From the NCBI GenBank assembly GCA_002360455.1, contig DEQQ01000005.1, positions 1-6,627 of the forward strand: a stretch of DNA of 6,627 bases, read 5' to 3'. Source of the stretch: Saprospiraceae bacterium UBA3362 (GTDB lineage Bacteria > Bacteroidota > Bacteroidia > Chitinophagales > Saprospiraceae). Shown here piece after piece: positions 1-6,580 of this stretch (within the stretch, counting starts at the first letter, position 1; each line of letters begins with the position of its first letter). The translations under genes and the position numbers were made by a program. The notes beneath the pieces are model-generated. The model had not been told where the DNA came from and made no database searches. It was given only the letters and a program-made list of their open reading frames with translations.

Positions 1-24
1 CTGGTCCCTTAAATCCATATCAAC

Positions 25-52
25 AATTTTAGCTTTTTACAAAATTTTAGCT
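25..52. repeat. 10-bp direct repeat in the comEC leader
   Basis: The sequence AATTTTAGCT occurs at 25-34 and again at 43-52, 18 bp start to start. It lies 59 to 86 bases upstream of the comEC start codon. Its position and spacing (just under two helical turns) would suit a paired regulator site, but the copies are AT-rich and a chance repeat cannot be excluded. The rest of bases 1-110 shows no gene and no clear promoter: a TTTG at 55-58 could be a -33 element, but no TAnnTTTG box follows it at the right distance. Confidence 0.3.
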
Positions 53-110
53 CATTTGAGGTAACATTTTCGGGCTTCAAGACACTATAAGGTGATAATT
101 AAATTTAGAG

Positions 111-2027
111 ATGCTCCTGAGAAAATGCCTTAAACGCCCCATGGTCATCCTAGCCTCAGCTTATGCTGTCATTATAGGACTCATTTCTGCTTTGAGTGGA
201 TATCAACAGATCATTGCATTAATATCTATAGTGATTCTTTCCTCTATTACCCAAATTGCACTCTATAAAAAATTTCATCTCTACTCTTTATTCATTCCTT
301 TAATTCTTGGAACAGCTGCTTTAGTTCATTTCAATACACAGCACAAACATCACCCTCTCTCTACATCAAAATCTAGAATAGTAGTAGAAGACTTAGATCA
401 AAGAGAGACTTATTACAAACTTCAATTCCACTGGTGGCCCAAGGGAGACAAAGAAACAAGTTTTGCTTATTTATATTCTTCTCCCGCCCATTTATATTAT
501 GGTGATAGCCTGGATGTGCTTATCAAATCCATCCCCTTTCATAATGCCACAGAATTTGATGGATTCAATGCCAAATTGTTTTACGAACCCAAACATATTT
601 TTTACAGGAGCATCATTGATACGATCTGTGAGATCAAAGCTTGCAATACATTTAGTCTTTACAGCTTAGCCCAAAAAGCTCAAAATTATTGCAGCCGTAT
701 TTATACAGCCTGTTTTCCTAAGCAGGAAGATGCGGCTTTGATGAATGGTATTATTCTTGGAAGCAGAGAACAATTGCCTGCAAGAATCAATGAATTGTTT
801 ATCAAAACAGGTACTGCCCATATCCTTGCTGTAAGCGGCCTGCATGTGGGAATGTTGTATGCCATCTTACAATTCATTTTTTCGCTTCTACCACCAGGCT
901 GGATTAAAACAAAAAAAATTCTCAAACCAATCACCATCATCACTGCCGTATGGTCGTTCTCAATGATTACCGGATTGGGAGCCTCCATTGTAAGAGCTGC
1001 CGTAATGTTTAGCCTGTTGGAGCTTGGATTGCAAGTCAAAAAATACACCGACACCACCAATATTTTATTCGGCACCTCTTTCTTGCTGATGTTGATCAAC
1101 CCCTGCATTATTTTCGATATTGGATTCCAACTTTCTTTTATGGCCGTTTTGAGCATAGTTTGGTTTCTGCCTTACATAAGAAAACTATATGCGAGCTCTA
1201 ACTACCGGATCAATCTTATGCTAGAAATTATTTGGGTAACATTGGCTGTACAATTCTTTGTTTTCCCCATCACTATTTTCTATTTCCAACAATTTCCGGT
1301 TTATTTTTTAATTGCCAATATGATTTGGATTCCTCTTTCCTTCGCCCTTATGGTGCTTGGAATTTGTGTCCTCTTGATTGGATCATTAAGTATTGCTTTA
1401 GGCTCAATCCTTGCTTATTGTTGTTCTCTTTTGATAAGTCTTGGAATCTCTTGCTTTGAATTGCTGGAGCAACTTCCAGGCTTTATTGCTGACGGAATTT
1501 GGTTTTCCATTCCACAACTTATTCTGATTCTTGGATCCATTATAAGTATTTATTGCTGGATGAAAATCCAACAATCCATTTATTTATACTCCACACTGAG
1601 TTTGGCAACGGGAATCCTATTGAGTTTTCCAATACAACAAATGGTCAAACGAAATCAAAAAGAGCTTGTCATATTCAATACAAAAAATGAAAACACAGCC
1701 GGACTAAAGTATGGCAATACTCTAGAAATTTATTCGCCGGACAGCATAAACACAATTAAAAAATACATCGACTCACGAAATATAAATCAGGTCATTCATT
1801 TGGATCAGCCCAACAAACTTGATTCGATTCTTAGTGACCATAATGTTGTTTGGATAAAGTCAATGCAAGATTTTAAACTTTTAAATCATACCTCATTTTT
1901 AAACCAACTTTTGATTTTATCCAACAGATTAACGACTAAAGAAAAGACTCTTATCAAATCACAATTAACAGCAAACCAAAAATTTCACGAACTCAAAACA
2001 GACGGATCCTACATTTTTACATTCTAA
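111..2027 (+). CDS. comEC: ComEC/Rec2-family DNA internalization channel, form lacking the metallo-beta-lactamase domain
   Basis: Polytopic inner-membrane protein of 638 residues, expected to pass single-stranded DNA into the cytoplasm during natural transformation. Residues 11-73 form two or three membrane segments. Residues about 85-170 form the soluble DUF4131/OB-like domain, with the family pattern GDSLDV at 131-136 and NATEFDGF at 145-152. The Competence domain spans about 205-480, with the diagnostic stretch GIILGSRE (213-220), HILAVSGLHVG (237-247), R295 in the following helix, and NP then FDIGFQLSFMAVLSI (about 330-349). More hydrophobic segments run to about residue 508. The last 125 residues are soluble and show no HxHxDH metal site, so the C-terminal metallo-beta-lactamase domain of longer ComEC proteins is absent, as is usual for Bacteroidota forms of about 650-700 residues. 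The ATG at 111 is preceded by an in-frame stop at 96-98; an ATG at 141 would remove 10 residues just before the first membrane segment. The gene ends in tandem stops (TAATAA), and the HhH gene follows after 37 bases, probably cotranscribed. Confidence 0.93.
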   Translation: MLLRKCLKRPMVILASAYAVIIGLISALSGYQQIIALISIVILSSITQIALYKKFHLYSLFIPLILGTAALVHFNTQHKHHPLSTSKSRIVVEDLDQRETYYKLQFHWWPKGDKETSFAYLYSSPAHLYYGDSLDVLIKSIPFHNATEFDGFNAKLFYEPKHIFYRSIIDTICEIKACNTFSLYSLAQKAQNYCSRIYTACFPKQEDAALMNGIILGSREQLPARINELFIKTGTAHILAVSGLHVGMLYAILQFIFSLLPPGWIKTKKILKPITIITAVWSFSMITGLGASIVRAAVMFSLLELGLQVKKYTDTTNILFGTSFLLMLINPCIIFDIGFQLSFMAVLSIVWFLPYIRKLYASSNYRINLMLEIIWVTLAVQFFVFPITIFYFQQFPVYFLIANMIWIPLSFALMVLGICVLLIGSLSIALGSILAYCCSLLISLGISCFELLEQLPGFIADGIWFSIPQLILILGSIISIYCWMKIQQSIYLYSTLSLATGILLSFPIQQMVKRNQKELVIFNTKNENTAGLKYGNTLEIYSPDSINTIKKYIDSRNINQVIHLDQPNKLDSILSDHNVVWIKSMQDFKLLNHTSFLNQLLILSNRLTTKEKTLIKSQLTANQKFHELKTDGSYIFTF

Positions 2028-2064
2028 TAAGCTATTACTACTTTCTTAAATCATCTAATCTACT

Positions 2065-3048
2065 ATGAAAAACAAAAAATTATTTGCAGTTCAAAATGAA
2101 CAACTCAATGCCAAAGAAAAAACAGGATTACTTATCTTTGGAATCATCGCTCTCTTCAGCGTAGCCTACCCTTTTCTTTTTAAAAACAAAACCATAGAAT
2201 TATATCCACCCAAAAGTATAGCTTCTTCTGCTCCTGTCTCTCCAGATTCTACAGCCTTGGAAGAATCAAGAACGACTTCCTTCACAATGAAAAAAAAGGA
2301 ATCGGTGCAAAAGAAAAATCAGTCATTAGAAGAACGAGCCTACTTCCATTTTGATCCCAATTTTATTTCCTTAGAACAAGCTAAAACTTTGGGAATTTCA
2401 GAAAAAGCATTTAAGGTTCTCCAAAATTACAAACAAAAAATAGGAGGAATCACTACCAAAGAACAGTTCTCCAAAGTGTACGGAATAAGCTCTACACTCT
2501 ATCAGTTGTTAGAGCCTTGGATTGAAATAAAAAAGGACAGTTCTCTGTCCTTTATCCAACAAAAAGAAATGCCGAGCGCAGAAAATAAGCCTAAGGAATC
2601 AAAACCCAAATTCACTGCTCAAACTCCAATTCAAAAATTAGACATAAATGCAGCGCAAGCAGAAGAGCTCATCCAATTGCCAAACATTGGTCCTTACTAC
2701 GCAAATAAAATAATTCAGTATCGCAACCGGCTGGGTGGATTTTATAATCTTCTACAACTAAATGAAATCTATACTATACCGGACAGTGTTAAGGTACAAT
2801 TTCAACATCTTTTTTTTCTCCATAATAAAACCATCACCACTTTTGACCCAAGCGAACTAAGTCTTAGTGAACTGGCAGAACATCCTTATATCAACTTTAA
2901 AACTGCAAAACTCATTAAAGAGTATATCAAACAGCATTGGGGTAGATGGCAATGCAGCGACTTAAAGCCAATCTTTGAAATGAATCAACTGAATTATGAA
3001 AAAATAGCGCCTTACTTAGTGCATGAACAAGATCTAAGTTCAAAGTAA
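2065..3048 (+). CDS. Membrane-anchored protein with three helix-hairpin-helix modules (ComEA-like)
   Basis: Protein of 327 residues. A lysine-rich N-terminus (1-19) precedes one membrane segment at about 20-39, which predicts a single-pass anchor with the rest in the periplasm (inference from the positive-inside rule). A Ser/Lys-rich linker (about 45-92) leads to three similar modules of about 60 residues. Module 1 (96-155) starts FDPNFISLEQAKTLG. Module 2 (192-250) starts LDINAAQAEELIQLP and has the canonical hairpin PNIGPYYANKI (206-216). Module 3 (260-320) starts FDPSELSLSELAEHP. Each ends in a 'GG/W + F/LxxxY/IxI' half, so they look like tandem duplicates. Only module 2 keeps the GxG-type hairpin that binds DNA backbone; modules 1 and 3 are divergent. 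HhH proteins of this type, ComEA being the model, bind incoming DNA and feed it to ComEC. The position 37 bases after comEC, with no terminator or clear promoter between, supports that role. The 3' end overlaps the convergent fbp gene by 9 bp. Function in DNA uptake is inferred; a different periplasmic or DNA-repair role remains possible. Confidence 0.85.
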   Translation: MKNKKLFAVQNEQLNAKEKTGLLIFGIIALFSVAYPFLFKNKTIELYPPKSIASSAPVSPDSTALEESRTTSFTMKKKESVQKKNQSLEERAYFHFDPNFISLEQAKTLGISEKAFKVLQNYKQKIGGITTKEQFSKVYGISSTLYQLLEPWIEIKKDSSLSFIQQKEMPSAENKPKESKPKFTAQTPIQKLDINAAQAEELIQLPNIGPYYANKIIQYRNRLGGFYNLLQLNEIYTIPDSVKVQFQHLFFLHNKTITTFDPSELSLSELAEHPYINFKTAKLIKEYIKQHWGRWQCSDLKPIFEMNQLNYEKIAPYLVHEQDLSSK

Positions 3049-4020
3049 ATCACAAGCTTTCTGAACCAATTTTCTTGACCCAATGATAACAGAAGATCTC
3101 TGATGCAGGCTATTGATTTCTTTTTCGAGAATTCTTTCTTTTTGCTCGCTAACACTCATTCCTCCTGCCTGTTCTACTATCATAGAGAGAGGATTGCATT
3201 CGTACAACATCCGCAATTTTCCTTCGGGATTTTTTCTCGTTCCGGGATACAAAAACACTCCACCCAAACAAAGTGTTCTGTGTACATCTGCAACCATAGA
3301 GCCAATGTATCTCAACATTTTATTTTGTTCTACACAGTAGCTTATAAATTGTTTGACACCATCAGAGAACTGATTATAATAAGCTTGATTGACAGAATAG
3401 TAAGGACCATCATCAGGCATTTTCATTTGCGAATGACTCAAACAAAATTCACCTATCCCGCGGTCATATGTAAATCCGTTTACTCCAGATCCTGTTGTAA
3501 AAACAAACATGGTAGAAGTTCCATACAACACATATCCTGAAGCAACAAGCGCAGATCCGGATTGCAAAAAATCACTCATTTGCGCATAAGAATTGTCCAA
3601 GGTCTTCCTCTCATAAACTCCAAAAATAGTACCTACAGAAATATTGACATCAATATTGGACGAACCATCCAGAGGATCCATTACCACGATGTATTTATTC
3701 AATTTAAGTCTGTTCACAGGAAACGAAATATACTCTTCCAACTCTTCAGAAGCAACCCCTGCACACAAGCCGGAATTGCGCAAATATTCTATCATCAACT
3801 CGTTGGTATAAGTATCCAGTTTTTGCACAACGTCACCGGTTGAGTTTACATTTCCATCCAAGCCCAAAATGTCCATCAATCCTGCTTTATTGACAATTCG
3901 ATTTACGATTTTGGCCGCAATGCCAATGTGTCTCAGTAGGCCTGAAAATTCACCGGTAGAATTAGGTTGTCTCAATTCGCTTTGAATAATAAATTCGTCT
4001 AAAGTAATACGTCGTGACAT
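3040..4020 (-). CDS. fbp: Fructose-1,6-bisphosphatase class I
   Basis: Cytoplasmic enzyme of gluconeogenesis that hydrolyses fructose 1,6-bisphosphate to fructose 6-phosphate and phosphate, using Mg2+. The 326-residue length is normal for class I and the protein is complete. Visible landmarks: GNVNSTGDVVQKLD (56-69); SEELEE (91-96), including metal-ligand Glu; the signature DPLDGSSNID (115-124), with metal ligands D115 and D118; RYIGSMVADVHRTL (237-250), where R237 matches the Arg that reaches into the neighbouring subunit's active site; and KLRMLYECNPLS (268-279), with K268 substrate-binding and E274 metal-binding. The allosteric AMP site also looks kept: STGE (21-24) and KY (109-110) line up with mammalian Thr27 and Lys112/Tyr113, so AMP inhibition is plausible (inference by recalled alignment). 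The ATG lies 24 bases after a perfect -7 box. The gene is convergent with the HhH gene, sharing 9 bp at the stops, and divergent from the ABC gene. No terminator is visible at its 3' end. Confidence 0.97.
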   Translation of the reverse strand: MSRRITLDEFIIQSELRQPNSTGEFSGLLRHIGIAAKIVNRIVNKAGLMDILGLDGNVNSTGDVVQKLDTYTNELMIEYLRNSGLCAGVASEELEEYISFPVNRLKLNKYIVVMDPLDGSSNIDVNISVGTIFGVYERKTLDNSYAQMSDFLQSGSALVASGYVLYGTSTMFVFTTGSGVNGFTYDRGIGEFCLSHSQMKMPDDGPYYSVNQAYYNQFSDGVKQFISYCVEQNKMLRYIGSMVADVHRTLCLGGVFLYPGTRKNPEGKLRMLYECNPLSMIVEQAGGMSVSEQKERILEKEINSLHQRSSVIIGSRKLVQKACDLL

Positions 4021-4043
4021 AAAAGGACATTAAAAAACAAGCT

Positions 4044-4051
4044 CAAACATA
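4044..4051 (-). promoter_or_regulatory. Bacteroidota -7 promoter box for fbp
   Basis: Read on the - strand, 4051 to 4044 gives TATGTTTG, a perfect match to the Bacteroidota -7 consensus TAnnTTTG. It lies 24 bases from the A of the fbp ATG, which predicts a short leader of roughly 15-18 bases. I see no good TTTG/TTG -33 element at the usual 17-23 base spacing; the nearest candidates are 11 or 27 bases away. The call therefore rests on the -7 box and its position. Confidence 0.5.
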
Positions 4052-4163
4052 AGCCATTTTCTCAATATCTTATAACAGCAATCGGATTAAAACTGTTGTT
4101 TCCGGACAAAAAGAATAAACTTTTTATGTTTCTATTCATTTACATTTTTCAATGTTTTGATTA

Positions 4164-4268
4164 GGGCGTATCCTCATTTCATGAGGTCGGAGCCTTACCG
4201 GCTCGCTGTTCGCTCGGTGCTTTGCACCATCCCAATTTCATTGGGAAGCCGTCCAGTCTCCTTACGCA
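4164..4268. repeat. GC-rich multi-hairpin intergenic element between fbp and the ABC gene
   Basis: About 105 bases that are clearly more GC-rich than the flanks and full of short inverted repeats. The ends are complementary: GCGTA at 4166-4170 and TACGC at 4263-4267. Between them lie four small hairpins. H1 is CCTCAT-TTC-ATGAGG (4172-4186). H2 is GAGCC-TTACC-GGCTC (4190-4204). H3 is GGTGC-TTT-GCACC (4216-4228). H4 is CCCAAT-TTC-ATTGGG (4231-4245). H1 and H4 have the same design: a 6-bp perfect stem and a TTC loop. The GGGCGT start and ACGC end resemble intergenic palindromic repeats I recall from other Bacteroidota genomes, which often have variable outer stems; this is recollection, not a search. 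The element has no coding capacity of its own and no transposase. If transcribed it could fold as an RNA leader or attenuator upstream of the ABC gene. No second copy is present in the window. Confidence 0.65.
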
Positions 4269-4317
4269 ATTTTTAAATTACATTGAGTTTTATGGATTTG
4301 ACTATTTTTATTGCAAT

Positions 4318-6063
4318 TTGAAGCATTTATTTACTCTCAACAACTATTTTGTAAAATACAAAATGCTATTTCTATCAGGGATAGTGTTTATTTTTTTGTC
4401 GAATATCTTTAGAGTATTACAGCCTCAAGCCATAAGAAATGCATTGGACAAAATCCATGAGTACATAAAATCTCCGGCTTCTTTCAATCCCAACGAATTA
4501 TCCATTCTTCTTGTCAAGTTTGGAGCCCTTGTTTTGCTTTGGGCTATTTTAATGGGCTTCTTTATGTATCTCATGCGCCAAACCATCATTGTCATGTCTA
4601 GAAAAATAGAATATGACATGCGCAAAAAATTATTCAATCATTATCTATCCTTAGACAGCCATTTTTTTAGATCTCAAAAAACAGGAGACCTTATGTCCAG
4701 AATGGTTGAGGATGTCAATAAGGTGAGAATGTATTTGGGCCCGGTGATATTATATGGCATCAATCTTATTTCCTTATTTATCGTAGTAATAAGCACTATG
4801 ATTGGAGTCAATGCAAAACTATCGCTTTACACATTGGCCCCATTGCCCATATTGAGCTTAATCATTTATTGGGTGAGCAACAACATCCATCTGAGAAGCT
4901 TAAAAATTCAAAAACAAATTGCAAAACTGAGTTCCATTTCTCAAGAAAGTTTTAGCGGAATAAGAATGATCAAATCCTATCGTCAAGAAAATTATTGGAA
5001 TAATTTAATGAATGAGGAAGCAGGAGTTCAAAAAGATCTTTCACTTTCATTGGCCAAAGTAGATGCAATGTTTTTTCCATCCATGTTTTTGCTCATAGGG
5101 TTTAGCACTCTCATAACCATTTATGTAGGAGGATTAAATGTATTCGAAGGCAAAATCAGCCCCGGAACTATTGCAGAGTTTGTGATTTATGTCAACATGC
5201 TTACCTGGCCGGTTTCTGCAATAGGTTGGTGCGCTTCCCTTATCCAACAAGCAGAAGCCTCACAAAAACGGATCAATGAATTTTTGGAAGTCAATCCACA
5301 AAATACCAATCCAAATCAATTGGATTCTATTCAAGAAGCTCATCTCGAATTAAATCATATCCAATACAGCTACCCAAACTCTGACAAACCGGTATTGATC
5401 AATTTTAACCTCAATCTCAAACAAGGACAATCGGTTGCTATTGTTGGAGAAACCGGAGCGGGAAAAACAAGTATTGCAGATTTGCTGTGCGGAGTTATTA
5501 CTCCAGATTCAGGGGCTTATAGGATCAATGGAAAAAATTCCGGCGATTGTTCCAAAGCAGACTTTGGCAAAGTATTTAGTTACATTACACAAGAAGTGTT
5601 TTTATTTTCCGATAGCATAAAAAACAATATCTTATTCGGCAATCCATCCATTTCAGAAAACAAGCTAAATCATTTGCTAAAACTATCCTGCCTTCAAGAA
5701 GAAGTTGCCCAAATGAATCATGGGTTCGAGACCGTTATTGGAGAACGCGGAGTAAGTTTGTCGGGCGGACAAAAACAGCGTTTGAGCTTGGCAAGAGGAT
5801 TGGCCAAAGACTCATTGGTTTACATTTTTGATGATATTTTTTCTGCGGTAGATGAAGAAACAGAACTCGATATGATGAAAAATGTCTTTGCCGCACTCAA
5901 CGGAAAGAGCTTAATTTTCATCAGCCACAGGCTCGAGGTCTGTAAGCATGTAGATCAAATTCTGGTTTTAAAAGAGGGAAAAATAGTAGAAAAAGGCAGT
6001 TTCGAAGAACTGTCAAATAAAAAAGCTGAATTTTCAAGGCTTTTTAACCTCCAAAAACTTTGA
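4318..6063 (+). CDS. ABC exporter half-transporter (MsbA/MdlB-like, fused membrane and ATPase domains)
   Basis: Inner-membrane ATP-driven exporter half; two copies, or this plus a partner, would make the transporter. Numbering here is from the furthest upstream possible start (TTG 4222). The membrane domain has six segments at about 46-66, 96-120, 170-190, 198-218, 280-302 and 316-340. The ATPase domain (about 375-613) is complete: A-loop Tyr near 384, Walker A GETGAGKT (409-416), Q-loop Q457, X-loop GERG (507-510), signature LSGGQ (513-517), Walker B ending FDD (536-538), D-loop SAVD (541-544), and H-loop His569 in SHR. The residue after the Walker B Asp is Asp538 instead of the usual catalytic Glu. 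The start is uncertain because no ATG precedes 4363. TTG 4222 falls inside the hairpin element and adds 32 atypical residues. TTG 4318 gives 581 residues beginning KHLFTLNNYF, close to family form. ATG 4363 (566 residues) would cut into the cytoplasmic lead of the first membrane helix. I chose 4318 on family resemblance. The substrate cannot be told; lipid or drug export is typical. Confidence 0.9.
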   Translation: MKHLFTLNNYFVKYKMLFLSGIVFIFLSNIFRVLQPQAIRNALDKIHEYIKSPASFNPNELSILLVKFGALVLLWAILMGFFMYLMRQTIIVMSRKIEYDMRKKLFNHYLSLDSHFFRSQKTGDLMSRMVEDVNKVRMYLGPVILYGINLISLFIVVISTMIGVNAKLSLYTLAPLPILSLIIYWVSNNIHLRSLKIQKQIAKLSSISQESFSGIRMIKSYRQENYWNNLMNEEAGVQKDLSLSLAKVDAMFFPSMFLLIGFSTLITIYVGGLNVFEGKISPGTIAEFVIYVNMLTWPVSAIGWCASLIQQAEASQKRINEFLEVNPQNTNPNQLDSIQEAHLELNHIQYSYPNSDKPVLINFNLNLKQGQSVAIVGETGAGKTSIADLLCGVITPDSGAYRINGKNSGDCSKADFGKVFSYITQEVFLFSDSIKNNILFGNPSISENKLNHLLKLSCLQEEVAQMNHGFETVIGERGVSLSGGQKQRLSLARGLAKDSLVYIFDDIFSAVDEETELDMMKNVFAALNGKSLIFISHRLEVCKHVDQILVLKEGKIVEKGSFEELSNKKAEFSRLFNLQKL

Positions 6064-6088
6064 CAATTCTAAATTCTTGTTACTTTTG
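6059..6088 (+). promoter_or_regulatory. Bacteroidota promoter for the PUR-domain gene
   Basis: TTTG at 6059-6062 (-33 element) and TACTTTTG at 6081-6088 (perfect TAnnTTTG -7 element) are separated by 18 bases, within the usual 17-23. The -33 element overlaps the stop codon of the ABC gene, so the promoter fills the whole short gap between the genes. The expected transcript start is around 6093-6096. That makes the first ATG (6097) almost leaderless and favours the ATG at 6112, whose distance of 24 bases from the -7 box equals that of fbp. Confidence 0.65.
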
Positions 6089-6111
6089 TTGTAAATATGA
6101 TTGATATTAAT

Positions 6112-6453
6112 ATGGAAAACAACAAACTTATTGAAAGCGTATTCACAAAAAAAGTAAAAGCGGGTAAAAGAAGAACGTATTTTTTTGATGTCAGAAAAAC
6201 AAAAGGAGAAGATTTCTTTATTTCGATTACAGAAAGTACAAAAAAACCAAATCAAGAAACTTACGAGCGTCATAAAATCTTTTTATACAAAGAAGATTTT
6301 CACAGATTTGCGGAAGGTTTGAACGAGGCCATCCAAGAAATCAAAACCAAACATTTACCTGATTTTGATTATGACAGCTTTGCTCATAGAGAACAGGAAC
6401 ACACAAATACCGAAGAAAATACGAACCAAGAAAATCCTAGCTTGGAATGGTAA
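6112..6453 (+). CDS. PUR-fold nucleic-acid-binding protein (DUF3276 family)
   Basis: Small protein of 113 residues from this start. Residues about 5-80 form one PUR-type repeat: IESVFTKKVKAGKRRTYFFDV (7-27, basic first strands), then EDFFISITES (33-42), then RHKIFLYKEDFHRFAEGLNEAI (53-74), the strand and amphipathic helix that close the fold. Bacteroidota DUF3276 proteins share the 'V.AGKR.YFFDV' and 'KIFLYKEDF..F..GL' patterns. Single-repeat bacterial PUR proteins are known to dimerise and to bind single-stranded DNA or RNA; the role here is unknown, and regulation or RNA binding is inference. The tail (about 83-113) is acidic and rich in Asn, Glu and Thr, probably disordered, ending in Trp. 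An in-frame ATG at 6097 would add five residues (MIDIN), but the promoter position argues against it. The gene has its own promoter and a hairpin terminator downstream, so it may be monocistronic, though read-through from the ABC gene is possible. Confidence 0.88.
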   Translation: MENNKLIESVFTKKVKAGKRRTYFFDVRKTKGEDFFISITESTKKPNQETYERHKIFLYKEDFHRFAEGLNEAIQEIKTKHLPDFDYDSFAHREQEHTNTEENTNQENPSLEW

Positions 6454-6520
6454 TTTGAATACTAATTCCTTTTTTCTTTTTTTCAAGCTTTTAAGCAATC
6501 TCCATTTTATTTTATTCAAT

Positions 6521-6541
6521 AAAGAGGTTGGCTCTTTTTTT
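6521..6541 (+). terminator. Hairpin plus T-run terminator after the PUR-domain gene
   Basis: AAAGAG (6521-6526) pairs with CTCTTT (6532-6537) around the 5-base loop GTTGG, and the T-run continues through 6541 (seven T in all, three of them in the stem). This is a short, moderate rho-independent terminator 68 bases after the PUR stop codon. On the opposite strand the same stem lies 40 bases past the tRNA 3' end but is followed by only a few T, so any use for the tRNA would be weaker. The remainder of 6454-6580 is T-rich and holds no gene I can see. Confidence 0.55.
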
Positions 6542-6580
6542 GAAGTTGTATTAAAGAAAGGTGAACTTCTCCTCTGTTAG

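Noticed and set aside
701..1156. 151-residue open frame on the - strand inside comEC
   Set aside because: It lies fully antisense to the well-conserved Competence domain, resembles no family I recognise, and has no promoter or ribosome-binding signal.
3103..3843. Several + strand open frames of 75-145 residues across fbp
   Set aside because: They are antisense shadows of the clearly conserved FBPase; their translations are Cys/His/Ser-rich and resemble no family.
4125..4132. TATGTTTC as a -7 box for the ABC gene
   Set aside because: It misses the last consensus base, lacks a properly spaced -33 element, and would put the long hairpin element in the leader; it cannot be supported without transcript data.
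4303..4310. TATTTTTA with TTG at 4283-4285 as an ABC promoter
   Set aside because: The -7 match is imperfect in an AT-rich stretch, and it would give an almost leaderless transcript for TTG 4318.
6542..6569. Inverted repeat GAAGTT / AACTTC as a terminator for the tRNA
   Set aside because: A 6-bp stem with a 16-base loop and no following T-run on the relevant strand is too weak to call.
6365..6580. 71-residue + strand frame overlapping the PUR gene end and running to the tRNA
   Set aside because: It starts inside the PUR coding region in another frame and continues through the T-rich spacer and terminator, giving a run of Phe and Leu; not credible as a gene.
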